Positions 25,471 through 33,990 of a stretch of 64,000 bases of DNA are shown here, one piece after another. The DNA lies in contig JAYFQF010000006.1 in NCBI GenBank assembly GCA_034927285.1, positions 1 through 64,000 of the forward strand, read 5' to 3'. The stretch is from JAYFQF01 sp034927285. Lineage in GTDB: Bacteria > Bacillota > Peptococcia > DRI-13 > UBA5745. Each line of letters starts with the position of its first letter. Position 1 is the stretch's first letter. Both the position numbers and the translations under genes were made by a program. Below the pieces are notes generated by a model that was given only the letters and a program-made list of their open reading frames with translations, did not search any database and was not told where the DNA came from.

Positions 25471-26343
25471 TTAGCGTTTTTCGCCGAAGAAAAACAAGGC
25501 CAGGACGCTGGATCCGGTATGGGCGCCGATCACCGGCCCCATGTGCAGAAGCGTGATCTCCATGGGGCCGCACAGCTTTTGCACCATGTCGCTTAAAAGC
25601 CCCGCGTCCGACCGGCAGGAACCATAGCAGATGAACACCTGCCGCGACAGTTCCTTCGTCACCGTCTTAGCCATGGCCTCGGCCATGGCTTCCAGGGATT
25701 TCCGGCGTCCCCGCACCATTTCCACCTTCATCAGCCGGCCATCGTCGTCCACATGAAGCACGGGCTTGATATTTAAGATTGTCCCCACTTTAGCCGCGGC
25801 ACTGGACACCCTGCCGCCCCGCTGCAGGGCCCCCAGGTCGTCCACCGTAAACCAATGGCAAAGATGCAGCCGTTCATCATAAAGCCACTGCGCCAGCTGG
25901 TCGATGGTTTTCCCCTCCTCCCGCAGGCAGGCGGCGGTATAAACCAATAAGCCTTCGCCGGCGGAAGCGCTCAGGGAATCCACGGCGTAAATTTTTCTTT
26001 CCGGGTATTTTTCCTTCAGGCGGCGGACGCACAGCTCGCTGACAGAATAACTGGAGCTTAAGGCCGAGGAAAAGCCGATATATAAAAGGTCTTTCCCGGC
26101 CAGCAGCACCTCTTCAAAAAGTTTCTGATATTCCGCTTCATTTATGCCCGCAGTCCGGGCAATTTTTCCTTTATCCATGAGTTCAAAAAATTCATCGGAT
26201 GTTATATCGGAAGCAAAAGGAGAAAAACGGTATTCCCTTCCTTCAATATCATAAGACATCGGAACGACCCGGATATCCTTTTCCCGGCAGAATTCTGCGG
26301 AAAGGTCTGCCGTAGCGTCAGTAAAAATTACATAAGGTTCCAT
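25471..26343 (-). CDS. DegV family fatty-acid-binding protein
   Basis: The 290-residue protein has the DegV/EDD fold landmarks: FTDATADLS at the N-terminus, a SSALSSSY loop around 95 that binds the fatty-acid carboxylate, and GALQRGGRVSSAAAKVGTILNIKPVL around 170. In Gram-positives such proteins (FakB) present fatty acids to the kinase FakA, which is not in this window. The ATG follows AAGGAGG. A weak inverted repeat (GTCCCGC/GCGGGAC, about 25431-25462) lies past the stop. Confidence 0.92.
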   Translation of the reverse strand: MEPYVIFTDATADLSAEFCREKDIRVVPMSYDIEGREYRFSPFASDITSDEFFELMDKGKIARTAGINEAEYQKLFEEVLLAGKDLLYIGFSSALSSSYSVSELCVRRLKEKYPERKIYAVDSLSASAGEGLLVYTAACLREEGKTIDQLAQWLYDERLHLCHWFTVDDLGALQRGGRVSSAAAKVGTILNIKPVLHVDDDGRLMKVEMVRGRRKSLEAMAEAMAKTVTKELSRQVFICYGSCRSDAGLLSDMVQKLCGPMEITLLHMGPVIGAHTGSSVLALFFFGEKR

Positions 26344-26699
26344 AAAAAACCTCCTTTATTAAATAAGTTATAACGCGAAACCCATCCTTATCGGTCAGGG
26401 CCGCCGGTCCCTTATGGCCAGACCCTTATTCCCGAAAAGATCATATAAATTCGTTTCAAGCGCGGCCGGTTCTCTTTCACGCCAGCCCCGGGAACCGCCG
26501 CCGGCGGAAAATCATGATGGTATTCGCTGGGCTAATTATATCATAGACTTCCACAAAACACCAAAGCTATTGCTAACCTCCCTTATTCCATTATCCGACA
26601 GGATACGGCTCCAATCCAAAAAAAATGGAAAAAAAGGGGAGATCAGCCGGCGGCTATTCAGCGCTCTGCCGCGGCATACTATCGATGAGGTGATTTGTA
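26344..26699. other. 356-bp intergenic region upstream of the small-gene cluster
   Basis: The region separates divergent degV and the first small gene. It holds the ribosome binding sites of both, an A-rich stretch at 26620-26640 and a CCGCCGGCGG palindrome near 26490. I see no convincing promoter, RNA gene or coding frame. Confidence 0.5.
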
Positions 26700-26834
26700 A
26701 TGGCAAAGGACAGCCAGCCGGACAACAAACGCGCACGAATGAAAAAGTGCAACGGCCAGACTCCGATCACAAGGGAAAACCAGAATCAAAACCCCAACGC
26801 AAAAAAGCAGTCCATTAAAAACAGCGATGTCTGA
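26700..26834 (+). CDS. Small basic hydrophilic protein, 44 residues
   Basis: ATG 26700 follows GAGGTGATTTGTA. The product MAKDSQPDNKRARMKK... is rich in Lys, Asn and Gln, has no hydrophobic segment and ends in KKQSIKNSDV. I do not recognise the family. The 5' context (TGAGGTGATTT, start, GGCAAAG) is nearly repeated before the next gene, and both proteins begin MAK, so they may be co-regulated spore-type small proteins. The stop codon is 9 bp from the next start, which suggests one transcript. Confidence 0.55.
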   Translation: MAKDSQPDNKRARMKKCNGQTPITRENQNQNPNAKKQSIKNSDV

Positions 26835-26843
26835 GGTGATTTT

Positions 26844-27044
26844 ATGGCAAAGAAGGGTATGGCCCGGCCTGAATGGACACATACGCAGCCACGCAACGAT
26901 ACTCCTCCGGTACCGGAAATTCAGGGCAAAGCCAAACACGGTAAAGAACCTGCCCGGCCCATTATTGCCGGCACCGGCTCTCCGGAGCTTAAAGTGTACC
27001 ATGAACTGAAAGGCGACGGCTCCGTCGGCGATCCCAACCCTTGA
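26844..27044 (+). CDS. Conserved small hydrophilic protein, 66 residues
   Basis: The ATG at 26844 follows GAGGTGATTTT. The sequence includes RPEWTHTQPRN, PVPEIQGKAKHGKEPARPII and AGTGSPELKVYHE. I recall similar small proteins (PVPEIQGKAK, KVYH) in Clostridia of unknown function; a spore-associated role is a guess from size and genome type. It is followed directly by a terminator, so with the 44-residue gene it forms a two-gene unit. Confidence 0.65.
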   Translation: MAKKGMARPEWTHTQPRNDTPPVPEIQGKAKHGKEPARPIIAGTGSPELKVYHELKGDGSVGDPNP

Positions 27045-27045
27045 C

Positions 27046-27077
27046 TCCCGGTACGGCCACCCGGGACGATTTTTTTC
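27046..27077 (+). terminator. Terminator of the two small genes
   Basis: TCCCGG (27046-27051) and CCGGGA (27061-27066) are followed by CGA and a run of seven or eight T (27070-27077). Confidence 0.8.
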
Positions 27078-27205
27078 CGTCTCTCCCCCCTGTTTTTGTT
27101 AAGGCTTGGATCATTCACCGTCTCCTGACGCAAAACAGAAGCAGACAGGAGGATCGGGCGGCGCCTTTTTCAGCACCGGTAGGACACATTTTAGGAGGTA
27201 AAAGG

Positions 27206-27316
27206 ATGAAAAAAAAGTGTTATCACAAGCTTGCCCTGTTTCTGCTCTCGCTCAGCCTGAGCATAACGGCGACGGTAATCGTAAATCTCATCGCAAGAAG
27301 CCTTAAGGACGAGTGA
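27206..27316 (+). CDS. Small single-span membrane protein, 36 residues
   Basis: ATG 27206 lies eight bases after AGGAGG. The product starts MKKKCYHKL, has one hydrophobic helix (residues 9-29, ALFLLSLSLSITATVIVNLI) and ends in a charged tail ARSLKDE. An adjacent terminator reuses the last codons. The strong ribosome binding site and terminator support a real gene; the function is unknown. Confidence 0.6.
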   Translation: MKKKCYHKLALFLLSLSLSITATVIVNLIARSLKDE

Positions 27317-27331
27317 AAACCTCGTCCTTTT
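27305..27331 (+). terminator. Terminator overlapping the end of the 36-residue gene
   Basis: AAGGACGAG (27305-27313) and CTCGTCCTT (27321-27329) form a 9-bp stem, followed by TTCT. The left arm is inside the coding region. Confidence 0.7.
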
Positions 27332-27399
27332 CTCCGCCTGGCATAAACCGCTTCCCAGTTGCGGATATACTTCTGGCAGACGGTGATTTTAAATGAAAC

Positions 27400-27428
27400 G
27401 CAGCGCCGGAAAATTTCCCCGGCGCTGC
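27400..27428 (-). terminator. Terminator at the end of the heme-locus operon
   Basis: GCAGCGCCGG (27400-27409) and CCGGCGCTGC (27419-27428) form a 10-bp stem 15 bp past the last ABC gene on the minus strand, followed by GTTTCATTT. Confidence 0.7.
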
Positions 27429-27442
27429 TCCGTTCGCTCACG

Positions 27443-29089
27443 CTAACTCAGCCTGCCGCTCTCCACGGCGTAGGCCCGATCGGCGATAGCAAGGGTGGAC
27501 TTACGGTGAGAGACAAGCACCACCGTGCGTCCCTCCTGATACTCCCGGAGAGCCTTTAATACGACGCCTTCGTTCAGACTGTCCAGATTGCTGGTCGGCT
27601 CGTCCAGCAGCATCAGCGGCGCATCATGCAGAAATGCCCGGGCCAGGCCGATGCGTTGGCGTTCGCCGCCGGACAGCGTTTCGCCCAGCTCGCCTACCGG
27701 GGTATCGTAGCCCTTTGGCAGCGTCATAATAAAATCGTGCAGCGAAGCCTTTTTGGCCGCCGCCTCAATCTCCGCTTGTGCGGCGTCCGGTCTGCCGATA
27801 CGGATATTATCGGCGATGCTGTCATGGAACAGGTCGGTTTCCTGCGTCATGTAGCTTTCCAGCGCGCGAAGATGGGCCGTCTCAATCTGCCCGACATCCC
27901 GGCCGGAGACGAGCACGCTGTCCTGGGGCGCCTGCCAGAAGCGCATCAGAAGCTTGAGCAGCGTCGACTTGCCCGAGCCGCTCTTTCCAGTGACGGCGAC
28001 GATCTCACCCTTGGGGAACCGGGCCGACAGATCATGAAGAATTTCCGTCTCAGCGTAAGCGAAAGACAGATTTTTTACCTCGGCGCCGCTAAAATCAGGT
28101 GCATCCCCCTGCAAAACATCCGCTGTTTCAGGCTCTTCCTCCAGGAGCTCCATTACCCGCTCCCCGGCGGCCAGCGTTTGGGGTATCGTGGCGGTAAGGT
28201 TGGCGAGCGCCAGCACCGGACCAAAAGAAGCCGAAAGCATTACCGTGGCCAGCAACAGGGTGGAGAAATCCACCTTCAGCAGCAATCCCATGCCCAGCAT
28301 AACCAGCGTCAGCGACATGACCGCCAGACCCGACCATGACGCGGCGGCGCCTTCGCGCTTTTTTATACCGCCCTGAAGACGATTCAGTTCTTCTGTTTTT
28401 TCGGAAATCTCAGCGGCGCGGGCGGCATCCCTGCCGTATTGCAGGGTTTCCCGAAGCCCCCGCAGACTTTCGAGGAAGCAGCTGTTCAGCTCTCCAAGAC
28501 GGTCCCTAGTCTCCAGGCCCTGCCTGTGCCCCATTTTGGAGGGAGTCAGGGGAATTACGATACCCACAATGAGATAGGAAACAGCCGCCGCGAAACCCAA
28601 AACCGGATGAAAGCCGCCAATCAGCGCCGTCATACTTGCCGACACCAGCAGGGCGATACACACCGGTGCGATAGTATGGGCGTAAAAGACCTCCAGCAGC
28701 TCGATGTCCCCCGTGATCAGGGAGATCAGGTCGCCCCGCCCCTTGCCCTCCAGCTTAGCGGGGGCAAGCCGGCGCAGCGCGCCGAACACATGGTCGCGCA
28801 AAATAGCCAGCAGCTTGAAGGCGATGTAGTGGCCACAGGTCTGCTCGCCATAACGCAGCACAGCCCGCAGCAGGACGCAGGCGCCCATGGCGATCCCCCC
28901 TTCCCGGAAGGTGAGCGCCCAGGGGGAGCTGTCCGCCACCGTTAAAAGCAGATTGGCACCGAGCACCGTGATGGCGGTGGCGCAGAAGCAGCCCAGCGTG
29001 CCCATGAGGATACATAGCAGCATGATATGGGTCATCGGCCGCACAAGCTTCAGCAGCCGCCAGATGATTGTCACACCACTTCTGCGCAT
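27443..29089 (-). CDS. CydC-like ABC exporter (permease-ATPase fusion)
   Basis: The 548-residue half-transporter has an N-terminal six-helix exporter domain (about 1-310) and a C-terminal ATPase with Walker A GKSGSGKST, signature LSGGERQ and Walker B LMLLDEPTSNLDS. The pattern GANLLLTVAD...REGGIAMGACVLLRAVLRYGEQ resembles CydC. It overlaps the partner ABC gene by 19 bp, so the two probably form a heterodimer. CydDC exports thiols and affects heme and cytochrome assembly. Here the pair ends a heme-uptake operon, so heme or heme-linked redox handling is a reasonable inference. No cydAB genes are nearby. Confidence 0.85.
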   Translation of the reverse strand: MRRSGVTIIWRLLKLVRPMTHIMLLCILMGTLGCFCATAITVLGANLLLTVADSSPWALTFREGGIAMGACVLLRAVLRYGEQTCGHYIAFKLLAILRDHVFGALRRLAPAKLEGKGRGDLISLITGDIELLEVFYAHTIAPVCIALLVSASMTALIGGFHPVLGFAAAVSYLIVGIVIPLTPSKMGHRQGLETRDRLGELNSCFLESLRGLRETLQYGRDAARAAEISEKTEELNRLQGGIKKREGAAASWSGLAVMSLTLVMLGMGLLLKVDFSTLLLATVMLSASFGPVLALANLTATIPQTLAAGERVMELLEEEPETADVLQGDAPDFSGAEVKNLSFAYAETEILHDLSARFPKGEIVAVTGKSGSGKSTLLKLLMRFWQAPQDSVLVSGRDVGQIETAHLRALESYMTQETDLFHDSIADNIRIGRPDAAQAEIEAAAKKASLHDFIMTLPKGYDTPVGELGETLSGGERQRIGLARAFLHDAPLMLLDEPTSNLDSLNEGVVLKALREYQEGRTVVLVSHRKSTLAIADRAYAVESGRLS

Positions 29090-30819
29090 AGCCGTTCCTC
29101 CTTCCTCAAATGCTCCAGCTCCTGCTGCGCGGTATATAGTCCGGCATAGCCGCCGTTTTTCATCAAAAGTACGGCATGGCTGCCCTGCTCGGTCAGAACG
29201 CCTTTTTTCAGGAAGGCGATCTTATCGGAACCCGCCACGTTTGCAAGCCGATGTGAAATCAGCAGAATCGTGTGTGCGCCCTTAAGTGAATGGATCACCC
29301 GCATGACGGCCTTCTCGCTCTCGGCGTCGATATTGCTGGTAGCCTCGTCGAAGACATAGATGGGACTTCCCTTCAAGAGCGCACGGGCCAGGGCCAGCCT
29401 CTGCCGCTGCCCGCCCGAGAGATTACCGCCCCGTTCGGAAAGGGGCATATCCAGACCGCCCTGCGAAAAGACAAAATCGAACAGGTTGACCCGGCGCAGG
29501 ACCTCGATCATCTCCGTTTCGGAGGCGTCAGACTTGCCCTCAAGCAGTGCTCCACGCACCGTGCCGGAGAAGATATAGCTTTCGGAGGAGACCACCGTCA
29601 CCATCCGGCGCAAGCCGGACGGACAGGCCTCCCGCAACTCTGTACCGCCGATGCGGATTTCCCCCTCGTACCCGGTGCGGATGCCGGAAATGAGCGCAGC
29701 CAGCGTCGATTTGCCGCAGCCGCTCTCACCCGCAACCGAAACAAAACTTCCCTTGCGGATCGTAAGGGTTATATCCGACAGAGCGCGCCTGCCCTCCTCA
29801 TAGCAAAAGCTTAGGCCGCTGATTACAATGTCGCCGTTTTGCAGTTCCTTTTCTCCGTTGGCGCCCTCGGGAAGGTCCAGCAGGCGAAACATCCGCTCGC
29901 TGGCCGCCACACCGTTCATCGCGATATGAAAAAGGCTTCCCAGAGCCCGCATGGCAAGAAAAAACTCGCCGTCAAGCAAAATCATGGCCACGGCCCCGCC
30001 TATGGACACCTGTCCCAGGGCGAAGGCGCGGGCGCCGAGAATACCGCCGAGTGCCGTACCGCCATAGGCTACCAGATCCATGACTGTGACGGAATTCAAC
30101 TGCATGGTCAGCACTTTCATCGTAACGGCGCGGAAATGCTCGGCTTCTTTGTTCATCTGCCGATGCCGGCGCCCGTCGGCCCCATAGACTTTCAGTGTGG
30201 TGAGCCCCTGGAGATTCTCCAGAAAGCTGTCGCCCAGCTCTACATAAGCGTCCCAGTATTTACCCAGCAAGCGCCCCGCTACCCGCTGCACAGCCGCAAT
30301 CGCCGCCGGGATCAGCGGAACGCAGGCAAAAAGCGTCACCGCCGTCAGAGGCGACAGGGGCAGGAAGACAACAAGCAGCGTCAGCGGCGCCAGTATGGCG
30401 TAGAAAAACTGCGGCAGATAGCCGCCGAAATAAGTCTCCAATTGCTCCACACCCTCGCCGGCGAGCTGCACCACCTCGGCGGTGGGAAAAGAATCGGTAT
30501 ATCCGCCGCCGAGACGCCGCAGCTTGGCATAGATGATGTTCCGCAGGGTCGATTTGACGCGGGAGGAAGCCTTGTGGGTCAATGCGGACGACACCCGCGT
30601 CAGCATAAAGCGGACGGCGATACAGACCGAGGCCACAGCAAGGAACCGGAGCACATCCTGCCGGGGAACCGCGCCGCCAAGCGCCTGCTCCAACAGCCGC
30701 GCCACAGTAAACCAAAGGCAAACACCAGCCAATAAGGAAGCCCAACTGGCCATCACCTTGAGGGCAATATACCGCCGTGCCCCCGGTACCATGCCGATGA
30801 GCCGCTTATTGATCATCAT
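29071..30819 (-). CDS. CydD-like ABC exporter (permease-ATPase fusion)
   Basis: The 582-residue half-transporter starts at ATG 30819 after AAAGGGA; an in-frame Arg-rich upstream extension lacks a ribosome binding site. The membrane domain includes AEVVQLAGEGVEQLETYFGGYLPQFFYA, typical of CydD-like exporters. The ATPase has Walker A GESGCGKST, signature LSGGQRQ and Walker B IYVFDEATSNIDAES. It overlaps the DUF454 gene by 14 bp and the CydC-like gene by 19 bp. Substrate is unknown; co-transcription with heme-capture genes is the main clue. Confidence 0.85.
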   Translation of the reverse strand: MMINKRLIGMVPGARRYIALKVMASWASLLAGVCLWFTVARLLEQALGGAVPRQDVLRFLAVASVCIAVRFMLTRVSSALTHKASSRVKSTLRNIIYAKLRRLGGGYTDSFPTAEVVQLAGEGVEQLETYFGGYLPQFFYAILAPLTLLVVFLPLSPLTAVTLFACVPLIPAAIAAVQRVAGRLLGKYWDAYVELGDSFLENLQGLTTLKVYGADGRRHRQMNKEAEHFRAVTMKVLTMQLNSVTVMDLVAYGGTALGGILGARAFALGQVSIGGAVAMILLDGEFFLAMRALGSLFHIAMNGVAASERMFRLLDLPEGANGEKELQNGDIVISGLSFCYEEGRRALSDITLTIRKGSFVSVAGESGCGKSTLAALISGIRTGYEGEIRIGGTELREACPSGLRRMVTVVSSESYIFSGTVRGALLEGKSDASETEMIEVLRRVNLFDFVFSQGGLDMPLSERGGNLSGGQRQRLALARALLKGSPIYVFDEATSNIDAESEKAVMRVIHSLKGAHTILLISHRLANVAGSDKIAFLKKGVLTEQGSHAVLLMKNGGYAGLYTAQQELEHLRKEERLCAEVV

Positions 30820-31219
30820 AGGAGCATTCCCTTTCTTTCTCCGCCTCCGCCGTTTTCTCCGGATAAGTTTTGATAAAAAAGACAAAGGCGATCACATGCG
30901 CCACCCACACAACGGCAAGACAGCTGCGTCCAGTAGGGGCGTCCTTCATGGCGATGAAGCCGATGGCCATGATAACGGTCACGGTAATCAGAATGCGCAG
31001 CTTGGCCTTCCAGGTCATGCCCCGGCCCCGGACGAAGGATTCCAGATTGTTTTTGTAAAGCCTGGTGCCCTTAAACCAAGCGTTCAGACGCTGCGAGCTT
31101 TTGGCAAAGCAAAAGGCTGCCGCCAGCAAAAAAGGGGTGGCGGGCAGAATGGGCAGAGCGACGCCGACAGCCCCCAGGCCAAGGGCGGCCAGTCCAAACA
31201 CGATGAATACAATTCTCAT
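30806..31219 (-). CDS. DUF454 (YbaN) family small membrane protein
   Basis: The 137-residue protein has an N-terminal pair of hydrophobic helices with the family pattern GAVGVALPILPATPFLLAAAFCFAKSS, then WFKGTRLYKNNLESF and two further helices near 75-115. The family has no settled function but often lies beside heme-uptake or heme-use genes. It is translationally linked to the ABC exporter pair and follows the heme importer ATPase gene by 55 bp. Confidence 0.88.
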   Translation of the reverse strand: MRIVFIVFGLAALGLGAVGVALPILPATPFLLAAAFCFAKSSQRLNAWFKGTRLYKNNLESFVRGRGMTWKAKLRILITVTVIMAIGFIAMKDAPTGRSCLAVVWVAHVIAFVFFIKTYPEKTAEAEKERECSYDDQ

Positions 31220-31274
31220 GGTTCCCTCATTTCATAAAACCGACTGCGAAACGGGTCGCTTGCGGTGCCATAGA

Positions 31275-32045
31275 TCATACCGTCATTACACACAACCGCC
31301 CGTCAGCCTGCAAGACGGGCAGCTCGATGCCGTATAATTTGCGGATACTGCCGGTGGTGATCACCTCATCCGGCGGCCCCTGCATAAGGATCCGCCCGTC
31401 CAGCATGCCGACCACTTCGGTGGAATAGGCAAGCGCCTGATTGATGTCGTGCAGCACCATGACGATGGTGATCCCCTCTTCCCGGTTCAGCTTTTCGATC
31501 AGCCGCAGGATTTCCACCTGATAGCGCACATCCAGGAAGGTGGTGGGTTCGTCCAAAAACAGCAGCTTTGTATTCTGAGCCAGCGCCATGGCGATGAAGG
31601 CCCGCTGCCGCTGCCCGCCGGAGAGTGTGCCGAGGCGGCGGTCCCGCAGTCCGGTAAGGCCGGTAAGCGCCAGCGCCCGCTCCACCTGTGCCTGATTCTC
31701 CTCGTCCAGGCCGGCGCGGAGGATGGAGCTGTAGGGCAGCCGTCCATAGCTCACCAGCCGCTTCACCGTCAGGTCGTCCGGAGCGGTGTTTTTCTGCTGG
31801 ACAATGGCCGCCCGGCGGGCGTATTCCCGCAGTGAGACGCCGCTCAGATCGACCCCGTCCAGGAGAATGCGCCCGGAATCGGGCTTTAAATTTTTGGTGA
31901 GCAAATGCAGCAGCGTCGTCTTGCCGCAGCCGTTGGCTCCGAGTAATGCCGTGACGGCCCCGGTGCGGAACTCCACCGAGAGATTGCGCAGAACAGCCTC
32001 GTTTCCGCCCGCGTAGGTGAAGGACAGGTTCTCAGCCTCTAGCAC
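31275..32045 (-). CDS. Heme/iron-complex ABC importer ATPase (FecE/FepC type)
   Basis: The 256-residue ATPase has Walker A GANGCGKTT, signature LSGGQRQ and Walker B LLFLDEPTTFLD. The FepC-like LREYARRAAIVQQ and YGRLPY segments place it with siderophore, heme and cobalamin importers. GTG 32045 lies eight bases after ACGAGG and is preferred over the GTG at 32054, which is part of that site. It overlaps the permease gene by 14 bp and powers the importer formed with it and the IsdE-like lipoprotein. Confidence 0.92.
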   Translation of the reverse strand: MLEAENLSFTYAGGNEAVLRNLSVEFRTGAVTALLGANGCGKTTLLHLLTKNLKPDSGRILLDGVDLSGVSLREYARRAAIVQQKNTAPDDLTVKRLVSYGRLPYSSILRAGLDEENQAQVERALALTGLTGLRDRRLGTLSGGQRQRAFIAMALAQNTKLLFLDEPTTFLDVRYQVEILRLIEKLNREEGITIVMVLHDINQALAYSTEVVGMLDGRILMQGPPDEVITTGSIRKLYGIELPVLQADGRLCVMTV

Positions 32046-33027
32046 GCCGGTCACCTCGTTTCAGCAGAATCACAAAGAACGGGCCGCCTACAATACTCAT
32101 GATGATGGAGGCGGAAATCTCGCTTGGCGGCGCGATGCACCGGCCCATGGTGTCGGCGAGCAGCAGGATAAATCCGCCCAGCAGCACGCAGAAGGGCACC
32201 AGAATCCGGTGGTCGGACCCGACGATGCGCCGGGCCATGTGAGGCACGATGAGCGCCAGAAAGCCGACGACTCCGACAACGGCGGTTACGCCTGAGACGA
32301 GCAGTACGGCCGCCGCGGAAATGACAAGGCGCAGCCGGTCGATATTGACGCCGAGCCCCCGGACGGTCTTATCGTCCAGCGCCGTCAGGTTGCAGGCCGG
32401 GGCCAGAATAAAGGCGGCGGCAATGCCGATGACGGAGTAGATTGCCAGAATGCGCACATCGGCCCATACCAGCTGAGCAAGTCCGCTGACACTGACCGAC
32501 ACCCCGCTGCGGTTGGATATCCCTGAAAGCACTTCTCCAAGTCCGGCGAATACCGCCGCCACCGCGATTCCGATGAGGATGATGCGAACAGGGTCAAGGG
32601 TCCCCTTCCACGAGAGGGAGTAAATGAGCGCAAAGGCGGCAAGACCGCCCATAAACGCGAACAGGGGGATGGAAAAGTAAAGCATGGGAAAGAGAGCCGA
32701 CACAACGGCGGCGGTGAGGGACGCCCCTCCCGAAATACCGATAATGCCGGGATCGGCCAGGGGGTTCTTGAGTACCGCCTGAAACAGAAGACCGCTGCAG
32801 GAGAGCGCCGCGCCACCCAAAAGCGCCACGACGATGCGGGGAAAGCGCAGGTCGCAAATAGTGGCCACCCGCTTGTCATAGGCGACGAAAAGGCCGTCGA
32901 ACAATTCCTTATAGGTAATGGAGATACTGCCCAGCTTCATGGCGATGAGCGTCAGTATAAAAATCATGGCGGCCAGGATCAGGCAGCCGATGAGGCCTTT
33001 ACGTATATCCTTATGAATTGTTTTCAA
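32032..33027 (-). CDS. Heme/iron-complex ABC importer permease (FecCD family)
   Basis: The 331-residue membrane protein has about nine or ten helices and the FecCD landmarks RFPRIVVALLGGAALSCSGLLFQ, NPLADPGIIGISGGA and the ATPase-contact loop VGFLALIVPHMARRIVGSDHR. TTG 33027 lies six bases after GGAGGGGG, giving MKTIHKDIRKGL; an ATG at 33048 lacks such a site. The start overlaps the end of the binding-protein gene by 17 bp. It dimerises to form the import pore. Confidence 0.9.
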   Translation of the reverse strand: MKTIHKDIRKGLIGCLILAAMIFILTLIAMKLGSISITYKELFDGLFVAYDKRVATICDLRFPRIVVALLGGAALSCSGLLFQAVLKNPLADPGIIGISGGASLTAAVVSALFPMLYFSIPLFAFMGGLAAFALIYSLSWKGTLDPVRIILIGIAVAAVFAGLGEVLSGISNRSGVSVSVSGLAQLVWADVRILAIYSVIGIAAAFILAPACNLTALDDKTVRGLGVNIDRLRLVISAAAVLLVSGVTAVVGVVGFLALIVPHMARRIVGSDHRILVPFCVLLGGFILLLADTMGRCIAPPSEISASIIMSIVGGPFFVILLKRGDRRARG

Positions 33028-33988
33028 GGTAAGCCCCCTCCGCGTCATAAGGCTGATAGGTGCCGTCGTACAGAATCTCCCGCAGCACATCCAGAGCCTT
33101 TGGCCAGTCTAAGGTGCAGCTCATTCCGAACAGCGCGTAATCCAGCTGATAGACCTTCTTCTCCTCCACCGCGCGGAAATGCTTCCAGATGTCGTTTGTC
33201 GCAAATTCCTCAGCAAACATTTCCATGGCAAGATCGGGCAGGCCGTGGGCGGTGAGCAAAATCACGTCCGGGTCCAGGTCCAGCAGATCCTCGGTGTTCC
33301 AGGAGACGAAGTTTTCAATGGTGTCCACCTGCACGACGTTTTCCGCCCCGGCAAGCTCCACCAGCGAACCCACATAAGAGTTGGGTGTGCATTCGATGTA
33401 CGCGCCCGGCAGGCCCATCAGCACCAGCACGCGGGGCTGCTCCTTCCCCTCTATGGACTTCAGGAAATCGGCCAGGGTCTCCTCGTATTCCGCAATCAGC
33501 GGGTCGGCCGCATCCTGCGCGCCGTACTTCTCGCCCAGCATGGCAATGCTTTCGTACATCCCCTGGACGCTCTGCAGGTCGATGAAGGTGTAGGGGACGC
33601 CAGCCGCCTGGTAGGTGGGCTCAATCGTCTCGGCCAGTGCTTCGGGACCGACAACGTCGGTCGGTTCCAGCAGCGCGATGGCCTCGGCGTCGGGGGACAT
33701 GGCGGTGCCGATTTCGGGCAGTCCCTGATACCTTTCGGGCACCTTGCCCGAGGTGGCGCAAATAGCGACAAGGTCAAGTCCCAGCCTGTCGCAGATATGC
33801 AACGTGGCATTGGAGGTAGCAACAACACGGGGCCCGTTCTCCTCCTCTGACTGCCCGGAGACCGCCTTGGCGGCGGGCGAATCAGAATCCGCGGCCGGCT
33901 CCCCGGGGTGCTGGTCAACGCAGGCGCAGAGGGACAGCAGCAGCGCGGTCAGCAAAAGGCATGTAAAAATTCTCTTAACGCTCCTCAT
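33011..33988 (-). CDS. Heme ABC transporter substrate-binding lipoprotein (IsdE-like)
   Basis: The 325-residue protein has a signal peptide ending in the lipobox LCAC, then a low-complexity tether to about 50. The binding fold starts RVVATSNATLHICDRLGLDLVAI, and the stretch VPERYQGLPEIGTAMSPDAEAI closely resembles IsdE. In IsdE a Met and a His coordinate heme; MSPD here would supply the Met, but I did not assign the His. It lies directly downstream of the Shp-like heme protein (2-bp gap), from which it would receive heme, and upstream of the permease. Confidence 0.88.
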   Translation of the reverse strand: MRSVKRIFTCLLLTALLLSLCACVDQHPGEPAADSDSPAAKAVSGQSEEENGPRVVATSNATLHICDRLGLDLVAICATSGKVPERYQGLPEIGTAMSPDAEAIALLEPTDVVGPEALAETIEPTYQAAGVPYTFIDLQSVQGMYESIAMLGEKYGAQDAADPLIAEYEETLADFLKSIEGKEQPRVLVLMGLPGAYIECTPNSYVGSLVELAGAENVVQVDTIENFVSWNTEDLLDLDPDVILLTAHGLPDLAMEMFAEEFATNDIWKHFRAVEEKKVYQLDYALFGMSCTLDWPKALDVLREILYDGTYQPYDAEGAYLENNS

Positions 33989-33990
33989 TC

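Noticed and set aside
26675..26682. CATACTAT as a sigma-E/K-like -10 box before the 44-residue gene
   Set aside because: The implied transcription start would fall inside or after the ribosome binding site, leaving no usable leader, and no matching -35 is seen.
27443..30819. True cytochrome bd assembly factors CydDC
   Set aside because: No cydAB genes are adjacent and the pair is embedded in a heme-uptake operon, so only the label CydDC-like is justified.
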